Assembly: GCF_019929345.1 (NCBI RefSeq)
Contig: NZ_JAHZPJ010000010.1
Span: 20,032-84,031 of the forward strand
Direction: 5' to 3'
Origin: Streptococcus oralis
GTDB lineage: Bacteria > Bacillota > Bacilli > Lactobacillales > Streptococcaceae
DNA: 64,000 nucleotides
Shown here: positions 37,687 to 48,940 of the stretch, piece by piece
How the letters are laid out: each line of letters opens with the position of its first letter
Numbering within the stretch: position 1 is the stretch's first letter
Translations under genes and position numbers: made by a program
Notes under the pieces: model-generated
The model's input: only the letters and a program-made list of their open reading frames with translations
Told to the model about the DNA's origin: nothing
Databases searched by the model: none

Positions 37687-39615
37687 ATGAATAATCAAGA
37701 AGCATTAAGAACCTTTACTACAGGTGAGAACTTTCACCTCCAGCATTATTTAGGAGCGCATAGAGAGGAGAAAAACGGAGAAATTGGCTATACCTTTAGG
37801 GTTTGGGCCCCAAATGCACAAGCAGTTCATCTGGTTGGTGATTTTACTAATTGGGTTGAGAATCAGATTCCTATGGTTCGTAATGAAGCAGGTATTTGGG
37901 AAGTCTTTACGAGTCAAGCCCAGGAAGGTCAGATTTATAAATATCATATTACGCGTGCAAATGGTCACCAGATTATGAAGATTGATCCTTTTTCAGTTCG
38001 TTTTGAAGCCCGACCAGGTACAGGAGCTGTTCTGACCACTATCCGTGAAAAGAAATGGAAAGATGGCCTTTGGCTAGCACGTCGCAAACGTTTGGGATTT
38101 TTCGAGAGACCAGTTAATATATATGAAGCCCATGCAGGGTCTTGGAAGAGAAATCCAGATGGTAGTCCCTACACTTTTTCGCAACTGAAAGACGAGTTGA
38201 TTCCATACTTGGTTGAGATGAACTATACACATATTGAGTTCATGCCTTTAATGGCTCACCCACTTGGATTGAGCTGGGGCTATCAGCTTATGGGCTACTT
38301 TGCTTTTGAACATTCCTATGGCAGACCTGAGGAATTCCAAGATTTCGTTGAAGAGTGTCATATAAATAATATCGGTGTAATCGTAGACTGGGTTCCAGGT
38401 CATTTCACTATTAATGATGATGCCTTGGCATATTATGACGGCACACCAACTTTTGAATACCAAGACCACAACAAGGCTCATAACTACGGTTGGGGTGCAC
38501 TGAATTTTGACCTCGGGAAAAATGAGGTCCAGTCTTTTTTGATTTCAAGTATTATATTTTGGATTGATTTTTACCACTTAGATGGTATTCGAGTCGATGC
38601 AGTGAGCAATATGTTGTATCTAGATTATGATAATGCTCCTTGGACTCCAAACAAAGACGGTGGAAATCTTAACTATGAAGGTTATTATTTCCTTCAACGG
38701 TTAAACACAGTGATTAAGTTAGCTCATCCAGACATCATGATGATTGCAGAAGAAAGTTCATCAGCGACAAAGATTACTGGTATGAAAGAAATGGGCGGCC
38801 TTGGATTTGACTATAAATGGAATATGGGCTGGATGAATGATATCCTCCGTTTCTACGAGGAAGATCCGATTTATCGCAAGTATGACTTTAATCTTGTGAC
38901 TTTCAGTTTTATGTATGTTTTCAATGAAAACTATCTCTTACCTTTCTCACATGATGAAGTGGTTCATGGCAAGAAGAGTATGATGCATAAGATGTGGGGT
39001 GATCGCTACAATCAGTTCGCAGGTCTGCGCAATCTCTACACCTATCAAATTTGTCATCCAGGTAAGAAACTCTTGTTCATGGGTAGTGAGTACGGGCAAT
39101 TCCTAGAATGGAAGTCTGAGGAGCAGTTGGAATGGTCTAATCTAGAAGATCCTATGAATGCCAAGATGAAGCACTTCACTTCTCAACTCAATCAATTCTA
39201 TAAAGAGCATCGTTGCCTTTGGGAAATTGACACCAGCTACGACGGCATCGAGATTATCGATGCGGATAATAGAGATCAGAGTGTCCTTTCCTTTATTCGT
39301 AAGGGCAAGAAGGACGAAATGTTAGTCTGTATCTTTAATATGGCACCAGTTGAGCGTAAGGACTTTACGATTGGTTTGCCTGTTGCAGGTATTTACGAAG
39401 AAGTTTGGAATACAGAGCTGGAAGAATGGGGAGGTGTTTGGAAAGAGCACAATCAAACAGTTCAGACTCAAGAAGGTTTATGGAAGGATTATGAGCAGAC
39501 TTTGACCTTTACCTTGCCTGCCATGGGCGCAAGTATCTGGAAGATCAAGCGTCGTTTGAAACCAACTAAAACTGTCGCAAATAAAACTCAAAAAGGAGTA
39601 GAAAATGAAGAATGA
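37687..39615 (+). CDS. glgB: 1,4-alpha-glucan branching enzyme GlgB
   Basis: The 642-residue GH13 enzyme introduces alpha-1,6 branches into glycogen. An N-terminal CBM48 (about 20-110, [20 protein letters not shown]) precedes the barrel; the nucleophile is D304 in DGIRVDAV, the acid is E355 in MIAEESS, and [13 protein letters not shown] is the third conserved region. SD AAAGGGG is just upstream of the ATG. It heads glgB-glgC-glgD-glgA, and its last codons overlap glgC by 11 nt. Regulated probably by CcpA through the cre site in its leader. Confidence 0.95.
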   Translation: MNNQEALRTFTTGENFHLQHYLGAHREEKNGEIGYTFRVWAPNAQAVHLVGDFTNWVENQIPMVRNEAGIWEVFTSQAQEGQIYKYHITRANGHQIMKIDPFSVRFEARPGTGAVLTTIREKKWKDGLWLARRKRLGFFERPVNIYEAHAGSWKRNPDGSPYTFSQLKDELIPYLVEMNYTHIEFMPLMAHPLGLSWGYQLMGYFAFEHSYGRPEEFQDFVEECHINNIGVIVDWVPGHFTINDDALAYYDGTPTFEYQDHNKAHNYGWGALNFDLGKNEVQSFLISSIIFWIDFYHLDGIRVDAVSNMLYLDYDNAPWTPNKDGGNLNYEGYYFLQRLNTVIKLAHPDIMMIAEESSSATKITGMKEMGGLGFDYKWNMGWMNDILRFYEEDPIYRKYDFNLVTFSFMYVFNENYLLPFSHDEVVHGKKSMMHKMWGDRYNQFAGLRNLYTYQICHPGKKLLFMGSEYGQFLEWKSEEQLEWSNLEDPMNAKMKHFTSQLNQFYKEHRCLWEIDTSYDGIEIIDADNRDQSVLSFIRKGKKDEMLVCIFNMAPVERKDFTIGLPVAGIYEEVWNTELEEWGGVWKEHNQTVQTQEGLWKDYEQTLTFTLPAMGASIWKIKRRLKPTKTVANKTQKGVENEE

Positions 39616-40747
39616 AATGCTAGCTTTGATCCTTGCAGGTGGGCAAGGAACACGTCTCGGAAAACTCACTCAAAGCATTGCTAAACCAGCCGTGCAATTC
39701 GGTGGGCGCTACCGTATCATTGACTTCGCGCTTTCAAACTGTGCTAACTCTGGGATTCACAATGTCGGTGTGATTACACAATACCAACCCCTTGCCTTGA
39801 ACAACCACATCGGAAATGGTTCGAGTTGGGGACTAGACGGCATTAACACAGGTGTTTCTATCCTTCAACCCTACTCTGCAAGTGAAGGAAACCGTTGGTT
39901 TGAAGGGACTAGCCATGCTATCTACCAAAACATTGACTACATTGACAGTATCAATCCAGAATATGTTTTGATCCTTTCTGGTGACCACATCTACAAGATG
40001 GACTACGATGATATGCTTCAGTCCCATAAGGATCACAATGCCAGTTTGACGGTAGCGGTTCTAGATGTTCCTCTCAAAGAAGCTAGCCGTTTTGGTATCA
40101 TGAACACAGATGTCAACAACCGTATCGTGGAATTTGAAGAAAAACCTGCTCAACCTAAGTCTACAAAGGCTTCTATGGGGATTTATATTTTTGACTGGAA
40201 ACGGCTTCGCAATATGCTTGTTGCTGCTGAAAAGAGCAATGTGGATATGTCAGACTTTGGGAAGAACGTTATCCCTAACTATCTCGAGTCTGGTGAAAGT
40301 GTCTATGCTTATGAATTTAATGGCTACTGGAAAGATGTTGGTACGATTGAGTCACTTTGGGAAGCCAATATGGAGTACATTTCGCCAGAGAATGCTTTGG
40401 ATAGCCGTAATCGTCAGTGGAAAATTTACTCAAGAAACTTGATCTCACCACCCAACTACTTTGGTGCGCATGCACACGTTGAAGATTCATTGGTCGTGGA
40501 TGGCTGTTTTGTAGATGGAACTGTTAAACGTTCGATTCTTTCAACAGAAGCACAAGTCCGTGAAGGGGCAGAAGTTGTTGATTCTGTTATCATGAGCGGA
40601 GCTATTATTGGTCACGGAGCAAAGATTACTCGTGCTATTATTGGTGAGGGTGCCATTATTGCAGACGGCGTAGAGATTGACGGAACTGATGAAGTACAAG
40701 TAGTAGGACACAATGAAGTAGTGGGGGTAGCAACAGATGAAGATTGA
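39605..40747 (+). CDS. glgC: glucose-1-phosphate adenylyltransferase, catalytic subunit GlgC
   Basis: A 380-residue enzyme making ADP-glucose from glucose-1-P and [17 protein letters not shown] is the nucleotide loop, [14 protein letters not shown] carries the catalytic Asp, and EEKP and GIYIF are family motifs; the C-terminal third is a left-handed beta helix (hexapeptide-like repeats, [17 protein letters not shown]). It starts inside the glgB end and overlaps glgD by 11 nt. In Gram-positive bacteria GlgC works with GlgD as a heteromer. Confidence 0.95.
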   Translation: MKNEMLALILAGGQGTRLGKLTQSIAKPAVQFGGRYRIIDFALSNCANSGIHNVGVITQYQPLALNNHIGNGSSWGLDGINTGVSILQPYSASEGNRWFEGTSHAIYQNIDYIDSINPEYVLILSGDHIYKMDYDDMLQSHKDHNASLTVAVLDVPLKEASRFGIMNTDVNNRIVEFEEKPAQPKSTKASMGIYIFDWKRLRNMLVAAEKSNVDMSDFGKNVIPNYLESGESVYAYEFNGYWKDVGTIESLWEANMEYISPENALDSRNRQWKIYSRNLISPPNYFGAHAHVEDSLVVDGCFVDGTVKRSILSTEAQVREGAEVVDSVIMSGAIIGHGAKITRAIIGEGAIIADGVEIDGTDEVQVVGHNEVVGVATDED

Positions 40748-41876
40748 TAAATATTCAGCCATTTTAGGAAACACGGTTGGTTTTCATGATATGTCAACGT
40801 TAACGGAACACCGTCCGGTAGCTAGCTTGCCTTTCGGTGGGAAATACCGTTTGATTGACTTCCCTCTTTCTAGTCTTGCAAATGCAGGTGTTCGTAGTAT
40901 CTTTGGTATTTTCCAACAAGATAATATCAGCTCAGTTTTCGACCATATCCGTTCAGGTCGTGAGTGGGGCTTGTCTACCCTTCTAAGTCACTACTATCTA
41001 GGAATTTACAATACTCGTGTTGAAAGTAGCACAGTTGGAAAAGAATATTACCAACAACTTCTTACCTACTTGAGACGTTCAGGTTCAAACCAAACCGTTT
41101 CGATTAACTGCGATGTACTGGTGAATATTGACTTGAATCAAGTCTTCCACCTACACAATACAACGAATGGTCCGATTACAGTTGTATATAAGAAACTTCC
41201 GAAGAAAGATATTTCAGATGTGAATGCTATCTTGGAAATTGATGAAACAGACCATGTTCGTTCGCATAAACTCTTTGATAACAAATCTACTGATGAACTT
41301 TTCAATATGTCTATAGATATCTTTGTTGTGGACACTCCTTGGTTGATTGAACGACTTGAAGAAGAGGCTCAGAAAGAATATCCTGAAAAGTTGCGCTATG
41401 TCCTTCGCGATTTAGCTGCAAAAGAAGGAGCTTTTGCTTACGAATACACAGGCTACTTAGCAAACATTCATTCTGTTCAGTCCTATTATCAAGCAAATAT
41501 TGATATGCTTGAATCTAAAAAGTTCTACTCGCTTTTCTCACCAAATCAAAAGATTTACACAAAAGTTAAGAATGAAGAACCAACCTACTATGCGAATACT
41601 TCAAAAGTAAGTACTTCTCAGTTTGCCTCTGGTAGTATCATAGAGGGTGAAGTAGTTCAGTCGGTCCTATCACGTAATATTCACGTTCATAAGGATAGTC
41701 TAGTTAAAGACAGTCTTCTCTTCCCACGTGTTGTGATTGGTCAAGGAGCCCAAGTTGAGTATGCAATTTTAGACAAAGGAGTTGAAGTTGCGGACGGTGT
41801 CGTTATTCGCGGTACTGCTGAACACCCTGTCGTAATCAAAAAAGGCGAAAAAGTAACAGAGGATATTCATTCATGA
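40737..41876 (+). CDS. glgD: GlgD, non-catalytic partner of ADP-glucose pyrophosphorylase
   Basis: A 379-residue paralogue of GlgC. The nucleotide loop GGxGTRL of active enzymes is absent: the N-terminus reads [14 protein letters not shown], and the catalytic GDH segment is [10 protein letters not shown]. This supports the known role as a modulating subunit that binds GlgC rather than an enzyme on its own. The sugar-phosphate core ([17 protein letters not shown]) and beta-helix tail remain. It overlaps both glgC (11 nt) and glgA (4 nt), so stoichiometry is probably set by translational coupling. Confidence 0.93.
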   Translation: MKIDKYSAILGNTVGFHDMSTLTEHRPVASLPFGGKYRLIDFPLSSLANAGVRSIFGIFQQDNISSVFDHIRSGREWGLSTLLSHYYLGIYNTRVESSTVGKEYYQQLLTYLRRSGSNQTVSINCDVLVNIDLNQVFHLHNTTNGPITVVYKKLPKKDISDVNAILEIDETDHVRSHKLFDNKSTDELFNMSIDIFVVDTPWLIERLEEEAQKEYPEKLRYVLRDLAAKEGAFAYEYTGYLANIHSVQSYYQANIDMLESKKFYSLFSPNQKIYTKVKNEEPTYYANTSKVSTSQFASGSIIEGEVVQSVLSRNIHVHKDSLVKDSLLFPRVVIGQGAQVEYAILDKGVEVADGVVIRGTAEHPVVIKKGEKVTEDIHS

Positions 41877-43306
41877 AAATTTTATTTGTAGCAGCAGAGG
41901 GTGCGCCCTTTTCAAAAACAGGTGGTTTGGGAGACGTCATTGGCGCTCTTCCAAAATCACTGGTAAAGGCAGGGCACGAAGTTGCAGTTTTCTTACCTTA
42001 CTATGACATGGTAGAGGCTAAATTCGGCGACCAGATTGAGGATGTTCTCCACTTTGAAGTTAGTGTAGGATGGCGTAGACAGTACTGTGGTATTAAGAAA
42101 ACGGTCTTGAATGGGGTAACCTTCTACTTCATTGATAATCAGTATTATTTCTTCCGCGGTCATGTGTACGGTGATTTTGACGACGGTGAACGCTTCGCCT
42201 TTTTCCAACTGGCTGCTCTTGAAGCCATGGAACGCATCGGCTTTATCCCTGAACTTCTCCATGTTCATGATTACCACACAGCCATGATTCCCTTCTTGTT
42301 AAAAGAAAAGTACCATTGGATTCAGGCTTACCAAGGAATCAAGACTGTTTTAACCATTCACAATTTGGAATTCCAAGGTCAATTTTCAGAAGGAATGTTG
42401 TGGGATTTGTTCGGTGTTGGGTTTGAACGCTATGCTGATGGAACGCTTCGCTGGAATGAATGTCTCAACTGGATGAAATCAGGTATTCTCTACGCGGATC
42501 GTGTCTCAACCGTTTCCCCTAGCTATGCGCACGAGATTATGACCAGTCAGTTCGGCTGCGGTTTGGATCAGATTCTTCGTATGGAGTCAGGTAAGGTTTC
42601 GGGTATTGTTAATGGAATCGATACTGATCTCTATAATCCAGAGACAGATGCTCTTTTAGACTATCATTTTGATAAGGATGACTTGTCAGGAAAAGCACAA
42701 AACAAAGCAAAATTGCAAGAGAGAGTTGGTCTACCAGTACGAGCAGATGTACCTCTAGTTGGGATTGTCTCTCGTTTGACACGCCAAAAAGGTTTTGATG
42801 TTGTTGTAGAAAGCTTGCATCGTTTCTTACAGGAGGACGTTCAAATCGTCCTTTTAGGAACAGGCGATCCTGCTTTTGAGCATTCTTTCTCATGGTTTGC
42901 TCAAGTCTATCCTGACAAGCTATCAGCAAATATCACTTTTGACGTCAAACTTGCTCAAGAAATCTACGCAGCTTGTGATCTCTTCCTCATGCCGAGTCGT
43001 TTTGAACCATGTGGCTTGTCTCAAATGATGGCTATGCGCTACGGAACTCTACCATTGGTTCATGAAGTGGGTGGCTTGCGTGATACGGTTCAATCCTTCA
43101 ATCCAATCGAAGGAAGTGGTACTGGATTTAGCTTTGACAATTTAACACCATACTGGCTTAACTGGAGTTTCCAAACAGCCTTGGATGTTTATAAGTACCA
43201 GCCGGAAGTTTGGAGAAATCTACAAAAACAAGCTATGGAATGCGATTTTTCATGGGATACAGCTTGTAAGTCTTATCTTGACTTGTACCATAGTTTAGTC
43301 AACTAA
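41873..43306 (+). CDS. glgA: glycogen synthase GlgA (ADP-glucose, GT5)
   Basis: A 477-residue glycosyltransferase that extends alpha-1,4-glucan from ADP-glucose. [16 protein letters not shown] at residues 15-30 is the ADP-glucose-binding signature; the N-terminal GT5 domain has HDYHTAMIP and [10 protein letters not shown], and the C-terminal Rossmann domain has [13 protein letters not shown] and the [20 protein letters not shown] motif. It closes the glg operon. No glycogen phosphorylase is encoded next to it; that function must lie elsewhere. Confidence 0.95.
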   Translation: MKILFVAAEGAPFSKTGGLGDVIGALPKSLVKAGHEVAVFLPYYDMVEAKFGDQIEDVLHFEVSVGWRRQYCGIKKTVLNGVTFYFIDNQYYFFRGHVYGDFDDGERFAFFQLAALEAMERIGFIPELLHVHDYHTAMIPFLLKEKYHWIQAYQGIKTVLTIHNLEFQGQFSEGMLWDLFGVGFERYADGTLRWNECLNWMKSGILYADRVSTVSPSYAHEIMTSQFGCGLDQILRMESGKVSGIVNGIDTDLYNPETDALLDYHFDKDDLSGKAQNKAKLQERVGLPVRADVPLVGIVSRLTRQKGFDVVVESLHRFLQEDVQIVLLGTGDPAFEHSFSWFAQVYPDKLSANITFDVKLAQEIYAACDLFLMPSRFEPCGLSQMMAMRYGTLPLVHEVGGLRDTVQSFNPIEGSGTGFSFDNLTPYWLNWSFQTALDVYKYQPEVWRNLQKQAMECDFSWDTACKSYLDLYHSLVN

Positions 43307-43311
43307 TAGAT

Positions 43312-43341
43312 AAAATCGTATGATTCTTTCATACGATTTTT
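43312..43341 (+). terminator. terminator of the glg operon
   Basis: AAAATCGTATGA (43312-43323) pairs perfectly with TCATACGATTTT (43329-43340), 5-nt loop, further T. Confidence 0.9.
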
Positions 43342-43367
43342 GGGCTGTTTAGAAAAGAGGAGAAGTG

Positions 43368-44012
43368 ATGACTCAAGTAAAGGGACTGTGTGTTATGGAT
43401 GTTGATGGCACCTTGATAGCAGAAGAAGTGATTGACCTTTTAGGAAAAAAAGCAGGTTGTGAAGAAGAAATATCGCAGATTACAAGTCATGCAATGCGAG
43501 GTGAACTAGACTTTGAAACAAGTTTACGAGCGAGAGTGACTTTGTTAAAAGGCCTTCCGATTTCAGTCTTTGATATTGTCTTCAAATCCATCCATCTGTC
43601 CAAGAATGCTCAGGAATTTATCTCCATACTTCAAAAGAAGGGCATTCTAGTCGGTCTAGTGTCTGGTGGCTTTACACCAATAGTTGAGAGATTAGCAAAA
43701 TCCCTTAGTATCTCCTATTTCTCTGCCAACCAGTTGGAAGTCAAAGATGGTTTTTTAACAGGAAGATTAGTTGGTGAAATTGTGACAGCCCAAGAAAAAC
43801 AAGCTACTCTTGAGAAATGGAGAAAAGAATTAAAACTACCCAAAGAAAGAACGATTGTCATCGGTGATGGTGCCAATGACCTCTTGATGTTAAAGTCAGC
43901 AGGACGTGGTATTGCCTTTTGTGCCAAAGAAGTCGTAAAAGCTGAGATAGCTTGTCATGTAGATACGAGGGATCTTTTAGAAGTTCTGCCTTTGATTGAT
44001 TTCTTAGAATGA
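43368..44012 (+). CDS. HAD-family phosphatase, SerB-like
   Basis: A 214-residue HAD hydrolase close to phosphoserine phosphatase. VMDVDGTLI carries the nucleophile D11 and D13, VSGGF the motif II Ser, and GDGANDLLML motif IV. The short helical cap fits SerB. ATG 43368 has GAGGAG upstream; a GTG one codon earlier is possible. glxK follows after 9 nt. No other serine biosynthesis gene is present, so the substrate could be phosphoserine or another small phosphate ester. Confidence 0.8.
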   Translation: MTQVKGLCVMDVDGTLIAEEVIDLLGKKAGCEEEISQITSHAMRGELDFETSLRARVTLLKGLPISVFDIVFKSIHLSKNAQEFISILQKKGILVGLVSGGFTPIVERLAKSLSISYFSANQLEVKDGFLTGRLVGEIVTAQEKQATLEKWRKELKLPKERTIVIGDGANDLLMLKSAGRGIAFCAKEVVKAEIACHVDTRDLLEVLPLIDFLE

Positions 44013-44021
44013 GAGGGAACT

Positions 44022-45137
44022 ATGAAAATTGTAATTGCACCCGATTCTTTTAAAGAGAGTTTGACGGCAGAAGAGGTCGCTCAAGCTATAAAAAGAGGTT
44101 TCGAACAGTCAATAGCGGATGTAGAATGTCAGTTATGCCCTGTTGGTGATGGTGGGGAAGGAACTGTAGATGCTATTCGACATTCTCTTGACCTCGAAGA
44201 AAAATGGCAAGAGGTGACGGGACCTTTTGGCCTAAATGAAGCAATGCGCTACTTTCAGAAAGGAAAAACAGCGCTCTTTGAAGTTGCTGACTTGGTTGGT
44301 CTTGGAAAGATTCCGCAGGAGAAACGAAACCCTCTTCACATCCAAACTCGAGGTATCGGGGAGCTGATTCGTCATCTCATTGATCAAGGGATGAAAGAAA
44401 TCTATATCGGTGTAGGTGGTACGGCTAGTAATGATGGCGGAATAGGCATTGCTACTGGTCTGGGTTATCGTTTTTATGATAAGAATGGAAAGGAATTGCC
44501 AGCTTGCGGTCAGACTTTGCTTGAGTTCGAGTCAGTTTCAGACAGCGAGTTGTATAGGATTCCCGAAAATGTGAAGATTCGCATTTTAGCAGATGTCGTG
44601 AGCCCTTTATGTGGCAACCAAGGAGCGACCTATACATTTGGCAGACAAAAAGGTCTGGATCCTGCTCTATTTGAGACAGTAGATTTGGCTATGCGGCGGT
44701 TCTATGAAAAACTTTCGCCATCAACCCTATCTCTGAAAGGAGCAGGAGCCGGCGGTGGCATTGCTGCTGGGCTATGTGCCTTTGCTGAGGCCTGTATCGT
44801 ATCTGGGATTGATACTTGCTTGGATTTGATAGACTTTGAGAAGAAAGTTGCAGGGGCCGACTTGGTTATCGTTGGAGAAGGTAGACTGGACAGTCAAAGC
44901 TTTGTTGGAAAAGCTCCTATCGGTGTAGCAAAAAGAACCCCTAACGGAGTTCCTGTTATCGCTATTTGCGGTAGTCTTGCTGACGATTTGCCTCCCCTAC
45001 CATTCGAAAATATAGAAGCTGCCTTTTCTATTTTAGAGAAAAGTGAACCACTAGAAGATAGTCTGAAAAATGCAAGCCTCTATTTGGAGCACACAGCTGC
45101 TAATATTGGTCGTTTGTTAAATTTGAGGAAGGATTAA
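44022..45137 (+). CDS. glxK: glycerate kinase (GlxK/GarK type)
   Basis: A 371-residue kinase of the type 1 glycerate kinase family, phosphorylating glycerate with ATP to phosphoglycerate, which enters glycolysis just before enolase. The start [43 protein letters not shown] and GEGRLDSQS are conserved family segments. Cotranscribed with the SerB-like phosphatase upstream. It converges on the DUF1694 gene with a 4-nt overlap of the ends. Confidence 0.92.
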   Translation: MKIVIAPDSFKESLTAEEVAQAIKRGFEQSIADVECQLCPVGDGGEGTVDAIRHSLDLEEKWQEVTGPFGLNEAMRYFQKGKTALFEVADLVGLGKIPQEKRNPLHIQTRGIGELIRHLIDQGMKEIYIGVGGTASNDGGIGIATGLGYRFYDKNGKELPACGQTLLEFESVSDSELYRIPENVKIRILADVVSPLCGNQGATYTFGRQKGLDPALFETVDLAMRRFYEKLSPSTLSLKGAGAGGGIAAGLCAFAEACIVSGIDTCLDLIDFEKKVAGADLVIVGEGRLDSQSFVGKAPIGVAKRTPNGVPVIAICGSLADDLPPLPFENIEAAFSILEKSEPLEDSLKNASLYLEHTAANIGRLLNLRKD

Positions 45138-45580
45138 CCAAACCATTTCTTCCAAATAGATTTTCTAGGGGCCTCTACCTTTTTCTCCTCCCAAAGACTT
45201 GAAAATGCAAGTCTAAGGTCCTTTTCGTCTACTTGAACAGGTTCATTTGTATGAATGACAAGACCGAAAGGAGAGGTGATATGATCATCTGAAACAATAG
45301 TCGCCTGACAGTTGCTTTCCTTTGCTTGTTTTAAGTAAAAGACCTGTTTGTCAAACTCGATATTTGGTGAAATCTTCACAAAAAGTGCCTCTACCTTTTC
45401 TTGAAAACCCTCTAAAATAGAGAAAAATCCATGTTCTAATTCAGGACTATTGGCAGTGCTGACATCCGCGTAGCCAAGAACTCTTTCCTCGAAAGTGCCG
45501 AGATAGCGGCGTTGTTCGTCAGGGTTTAATTTCGGCCCACCATGAGCTTTTTCTAGTAGTTGTTTTGATAAATCTGTCAT
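45134..45580 (-). CDS. DUF1694 (YueI-like) family protein
   Basis: A 148-residue soluble protein that resembles YueI of bacilli (DUF1694): the [18 protein letters not shown] segment near the start is typical. No catalytic residues are known for the family and no function can be given. It is divergent from eno. No Shine-Dalgarno is visible; an extended -10 box ends 6 nt before the ATG, so its mRNA may be leaderless. A cre-like site lies upstream. Confidence 0.8.
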   Translation of the reverse strand: MTDLSKQLLEKAHGGPKLNPDEQRRYLGTFEERVLGYADVSTANSPELEHGFFSILEGFQEKVEALFVKISPNIEFDKQVFYLKQAKESNCQATIVSDDHITSPFGLVIHTNEPVQVDEKDLRLAFSSLWEEKKVEAPRKSIWKKWFG

Positions 45581-45586
45581 AAAAAC

Positions 45587-45595
45587 AGTATATCA
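45587..45595 (-). promoter_or_regulatory. extended -10 of the YueI-like gene, candidate leaderless start
   Basis: On the minus strand TGATATACT is followed by six bases (GTTTTT) and the ATG at 45580. Confidence 0.6.
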
Positions 45596-45619
45596 CAAAA
45601 ATCGCAAGAAAACAGACAA

Positions 45620-45634
45620 AAGAAAGCGATTACT
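45620..45634. promoter_or_regulatory. cre-like site between the YueI-like gene and eno
   Basis: AAGAAAGCGATTACT matches the cre consensus at 13 of 15 positions. A second, poorer match (TGAAAAACGCTTATT) overlaps the eno -35. Confidence 0.45.
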
Positions 45635-45676
45635 TTATAAAGTTAAGGAAAATTTGCACAAAGATAACGTTTTTTC

Positions 45677-45705
45677 TTGAAAAACGCTTATTTTTAAGGT
45701 ATCAT
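45677..45705 (+). promoter_or_regulatory. eno promoter
   Basis: TTGAAA (45677-45682), 17-nt spacer, TATCAT (45700-45705); SD AAAGGAGAG follows. A cre-like sequence overlaps the -35 box. Confidence 0.75.
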
Positions 45706-45739
45706 AGAGGTGTAAAAAATTTAACTCAAAGGAGAGTAA

Positions 45740-47044
<1,305 letters not shown>

Positions 47045-47047
<3 letters not shown>

Positions 47048-47069
47048 AATAGTTCAGTGAACTATTTTA
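47045..47069 (+). repeat. 12-bp perfect inverted repeat overlapping the eno stop
   Basis: TAAAATAGTTCA and TGAACTATTTTA meet around a single G. The stop codon TAA is the first base triplet. It can act as a first terminator or as an mRNA 3' end stabiliser. Confidence 0.6.
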
Positions 47070-47118
47070 TCCCGAACCTTGAAATTCAAAAGTTCGGCCG
47101 TTGATTTAACAACGTTAT

Positions 47119-47151
47119 AAGCCCCTCGGATTTTATCCGAAGGGCTTTTTT
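47119..47151 (+). terminator. second terminator after eno
   Basis: AAGCCC pairs with GGGCTT and TCGGA with TCCGA, one A-C mismatch between, loop TTTTA, then a T-run. Between the two hairpins, CCGAAC (47072-47077) and GTTCGG (47092-47097) form another stem. Confidence 0.85.
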
Positions 47152-47158
47152 CTGTTCA

Positions 47159-47176
47159 GGGGGCAAAAAGGGGGCA
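47159..47176 (+). repeat. direct repeat GGGGGCA, possible integration scar
   Basis: GGGGGCAAAAAGGGGGCA stands out in low-GC DNA right after the eno terminator. Such G-rich tails occur at the 3' ends of phage-type integrase genes and their att sites. Confidence 0.3.
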
Positions 47177-47186
47177 GTGTTTATGG

Positions 47187-47192
47187 TATAAT
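47187..47192 (+). promoter_or_regulatory. -10 box of the YkgJ-like gene
   Basis: TATAAT with TGG before it (extended -10), 30 nt before the ATG. Confidence 0.6.
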
Positions 47193-47222
47193 AGACAAAA
47201 ACACTTGTATTAGAAAGAAACT

Positions 47223-47717
47223 ATGTCTAAAGAAATTGATATTGAGTACTATCACCAACTAGCCTTGCAAAAGCAGAAGGAACATCGTAAAGTTTTAGCT
47301 AACCTAAAGAAAAAACCTCCTAAAAATTTAGATAAGATTGCGCAGCAGATTCACCAAGAAGTCTTTGCAGAGATTGATTGTACTGCCTGTGCCAACTGTT
47401 GCAAGACTTTGGGACCAGACTTTAAAGAGGCAGACATCACCCGTATCGCTAAGTACTTTAAGATGAAATTACCAGCCTTTGAAGCAGAGTTTTTACAGGT
47501 GGATGAAGATGGGGACAAGGTTTTCAAATCCATGCCTTGCCCCTTTCTAGGAGGAGATAATCTCTGCTCCATCTATGACGTTCGTCCCAAGGCCTGTCGT
47601 GAATTCCCCCATACAGACCGTAAAAAGATCCACCAAATCAACCATTTTACGATTAAGAATACCTTGACCTGCCCTGCAGCCTATCTCTTTGTTGAGAAAT
47701 TAAAAGATAAGTTATAG
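47223..47717 (+). CDS. YkgJ family cysteine cluster protein
   Basis: A 164-residue protein with the conserved cysteine cluster of the YkgJ/UPF0153 type: CTACANCC (about residues 55-62), CPFLGGDNLCSIYDVRPKAC and a later CPAA. These cysteines are expected to bind zinc or an Fe-S cluster. Biochemical role unknown. It stands alone with its own -10 box after the enolase terminators. The ribosome site AGAAAG is weak. Length fits the family. Confidence 0.85.
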   Translation: MSKEIDIEYYHQLALQKQKEHRKVLANLKKKPPKNLDKIAQQIHQEVFAEIDCTACANCCKTLGPDFKEADITRIAKYFKMKLPAFEAEFLQVDEDGDKVFKSMPCPFLGGDNLCSIYDVRPKACREFPHTDRKKIHQINHFTIKNTLTCPAAYLFVEKLKDKL

Positions 47718-47795
47718 AATTTACACCTTTAAATCTTGTACAAAGATTCTAGGGTGGAAGTATCTTGTATTTGTTAGAATATAGATAGAATTGAA

Positions 47796-47895
47796 CACGG
47801 CCTAAAAGCTATGCGAAAAAGAAAAAATTACCTAGAATCAGAAGAACCAGCGTTAATTTTCCAATTTTCACTTTGCTTTTAACGACCTTTGTATC
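47796..47895 (+). repeat. dispersed structured repeat, copy A (degenerate)
   Basis: This 100-bp stretch aligns with 59950-60046: both begin CACGG-CTAAAAGCT, share ACCAGCGT/GCCAGCGT, and end in TTGCTTTT.ACG.CC..GTATC. AAAGC and GCTTT near the ends can pair. It lies in the leader of the AraC-family gene, just before its SD. Apart from this, 47718-47919 shows nothing else. Confidence 0.5.
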
Positions 47896-47919
47896 TTGTG
47901 GAGGTAAGAAAAGAAGAAT

Positions 47920-48756
47920 ATGATGCATCAATTCAATCAAACCATGGATTATTTGGAGCAGCAACTGACTGGAGAAGTGGATATGAAAAGATTTCAGCAG
48001 TTATCGGGCTATTCTTATCCTCTTTTTAGCAGAATCTTTTCCATCATGGCTGATATGACCTTGGCAGAATATTTGCGCAATCGCAGGCTATCAGAAGCTG
48101 TGACAGACTTGCGGGAAGGCTCTGAGAAAGTCATTGACATAGCAATGAAATACGGCTATGAGTCTGCTGACGCCTTCAGCACAGCCTTCAAGAAATTCCA
48201 TGGTGCAACCCCCTCAGAAGTTCGAAATGGAAAACCTTATCGGGTCTTTCCTAGACTTCAATTATCCTTAAAAATTACAGGAGGAAAGAACATGGATATC
48301 AAGATTCAAAAGAAACCTGCATTTACCGTGGCAGGAGTCCTATTGGAAGCTATTGACAATAGCAAATGCCCGTCTGCTTGGGAGCATCTCTATGCCCATC
48401 ACAGCTTGGAAAGCCTAGAAAGTTTAGGCAGTGGCCAATCCTTTGGCGTCTGCTCGGATGTCAAAGAAGGCGAAATCATTAACTATATGGCTGCTTATGA
48501 TGTGACGGATAAAACTAAAGCAGAAGAACTAGGTCTGTCCATCAAAGAAATTCCAGAAGCTGAATATGCCATCGTACCAGTCAAGGGGGCTATACCAGCT
48601 AGCATCCACCATGCTTGGAAATACGTCTTAGAAGTCTTTTTCCCTGAAACAGGCTATCGCCACTCAGGTTCACCAGACTTTGAAGTCTATTCCGAAGGAG
48701 ACATGTCATCACCTGACTATCAAATGGAACTCTGGATACCAGTGATTAAGAACTAG
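47920..48756 (+). CDS. AraC-family regulator with GyrI-like effector domain
   Basis: A 278-residue protein: N-terminal AraC HTH pair (about 5-105; MTLAEYLRNRRLSEAVTDL and YGYESADAFSTAFKKFHGATPSEVR are classical) and a C-terminal GyrI-like/SOUL effector domain (about 125-277), as in Rob and BmrR-type multidrug regulators. The domain order suggests a ligand-responsive activator. Two tandem ATGs (47920, 47923) follow the SD GGAGG at 47900-47904. Target genes are not evident; the BtrH-type gene downstream is a candidate. A structured repeat occupies its leader. Confidence 0.85.
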   Translation: MMHQFNQTMDYLEQQLTGEVDMKRFQQLSGYSYPLFSRIFSIMADMTLAEYLRNRRLSEAVTDLREGSEKVIDIAMKYGYESADAFSTAFKKFHGATPSEVRNGKPYRVFPRLQLSLKITGGKNMDIKIQKKPAFTVAGVLLEAIDNSKCPSAWEHLYAHHSLESLESLGSGQSFGVCSDVKEGEIINYMAAYDVTDKTKAEELGLSIKEIPEAEYAIVPVKGAIPASIHHAWKYVLEVFFPETGYRHSGSPDFEVYSEGDMSSPDYQMELWIPVIKN

Positions 48757-48790
48757 ATTATTTTCTGATTTTTTATAAAGATGCAAATCG

Positions 48791-48823
48791 AACTCTGTAG
48801 AAGATATCTTTTACAGAGTTTTT
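48791..48823 (+). terminator. terminator after the AraC-type gene
   Basis: AACTCTGTAGAAGAT (48791-48805) and ATCTTTTACAGAGTT (48806-48820) pair along their length with one G-U; a T-run follows. Confidence 0.85.
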
Positions 48824-48940
48824 AATTGTTGACATTCATGTCCGTAAATTAAACATACCATATTTTTTGTTTGGATTTTATGGGGAATGTAAATAGTTTT
48901 CTCGGTATAATAGTCCCATAGAAGATAAGGAGGCAAGAAT

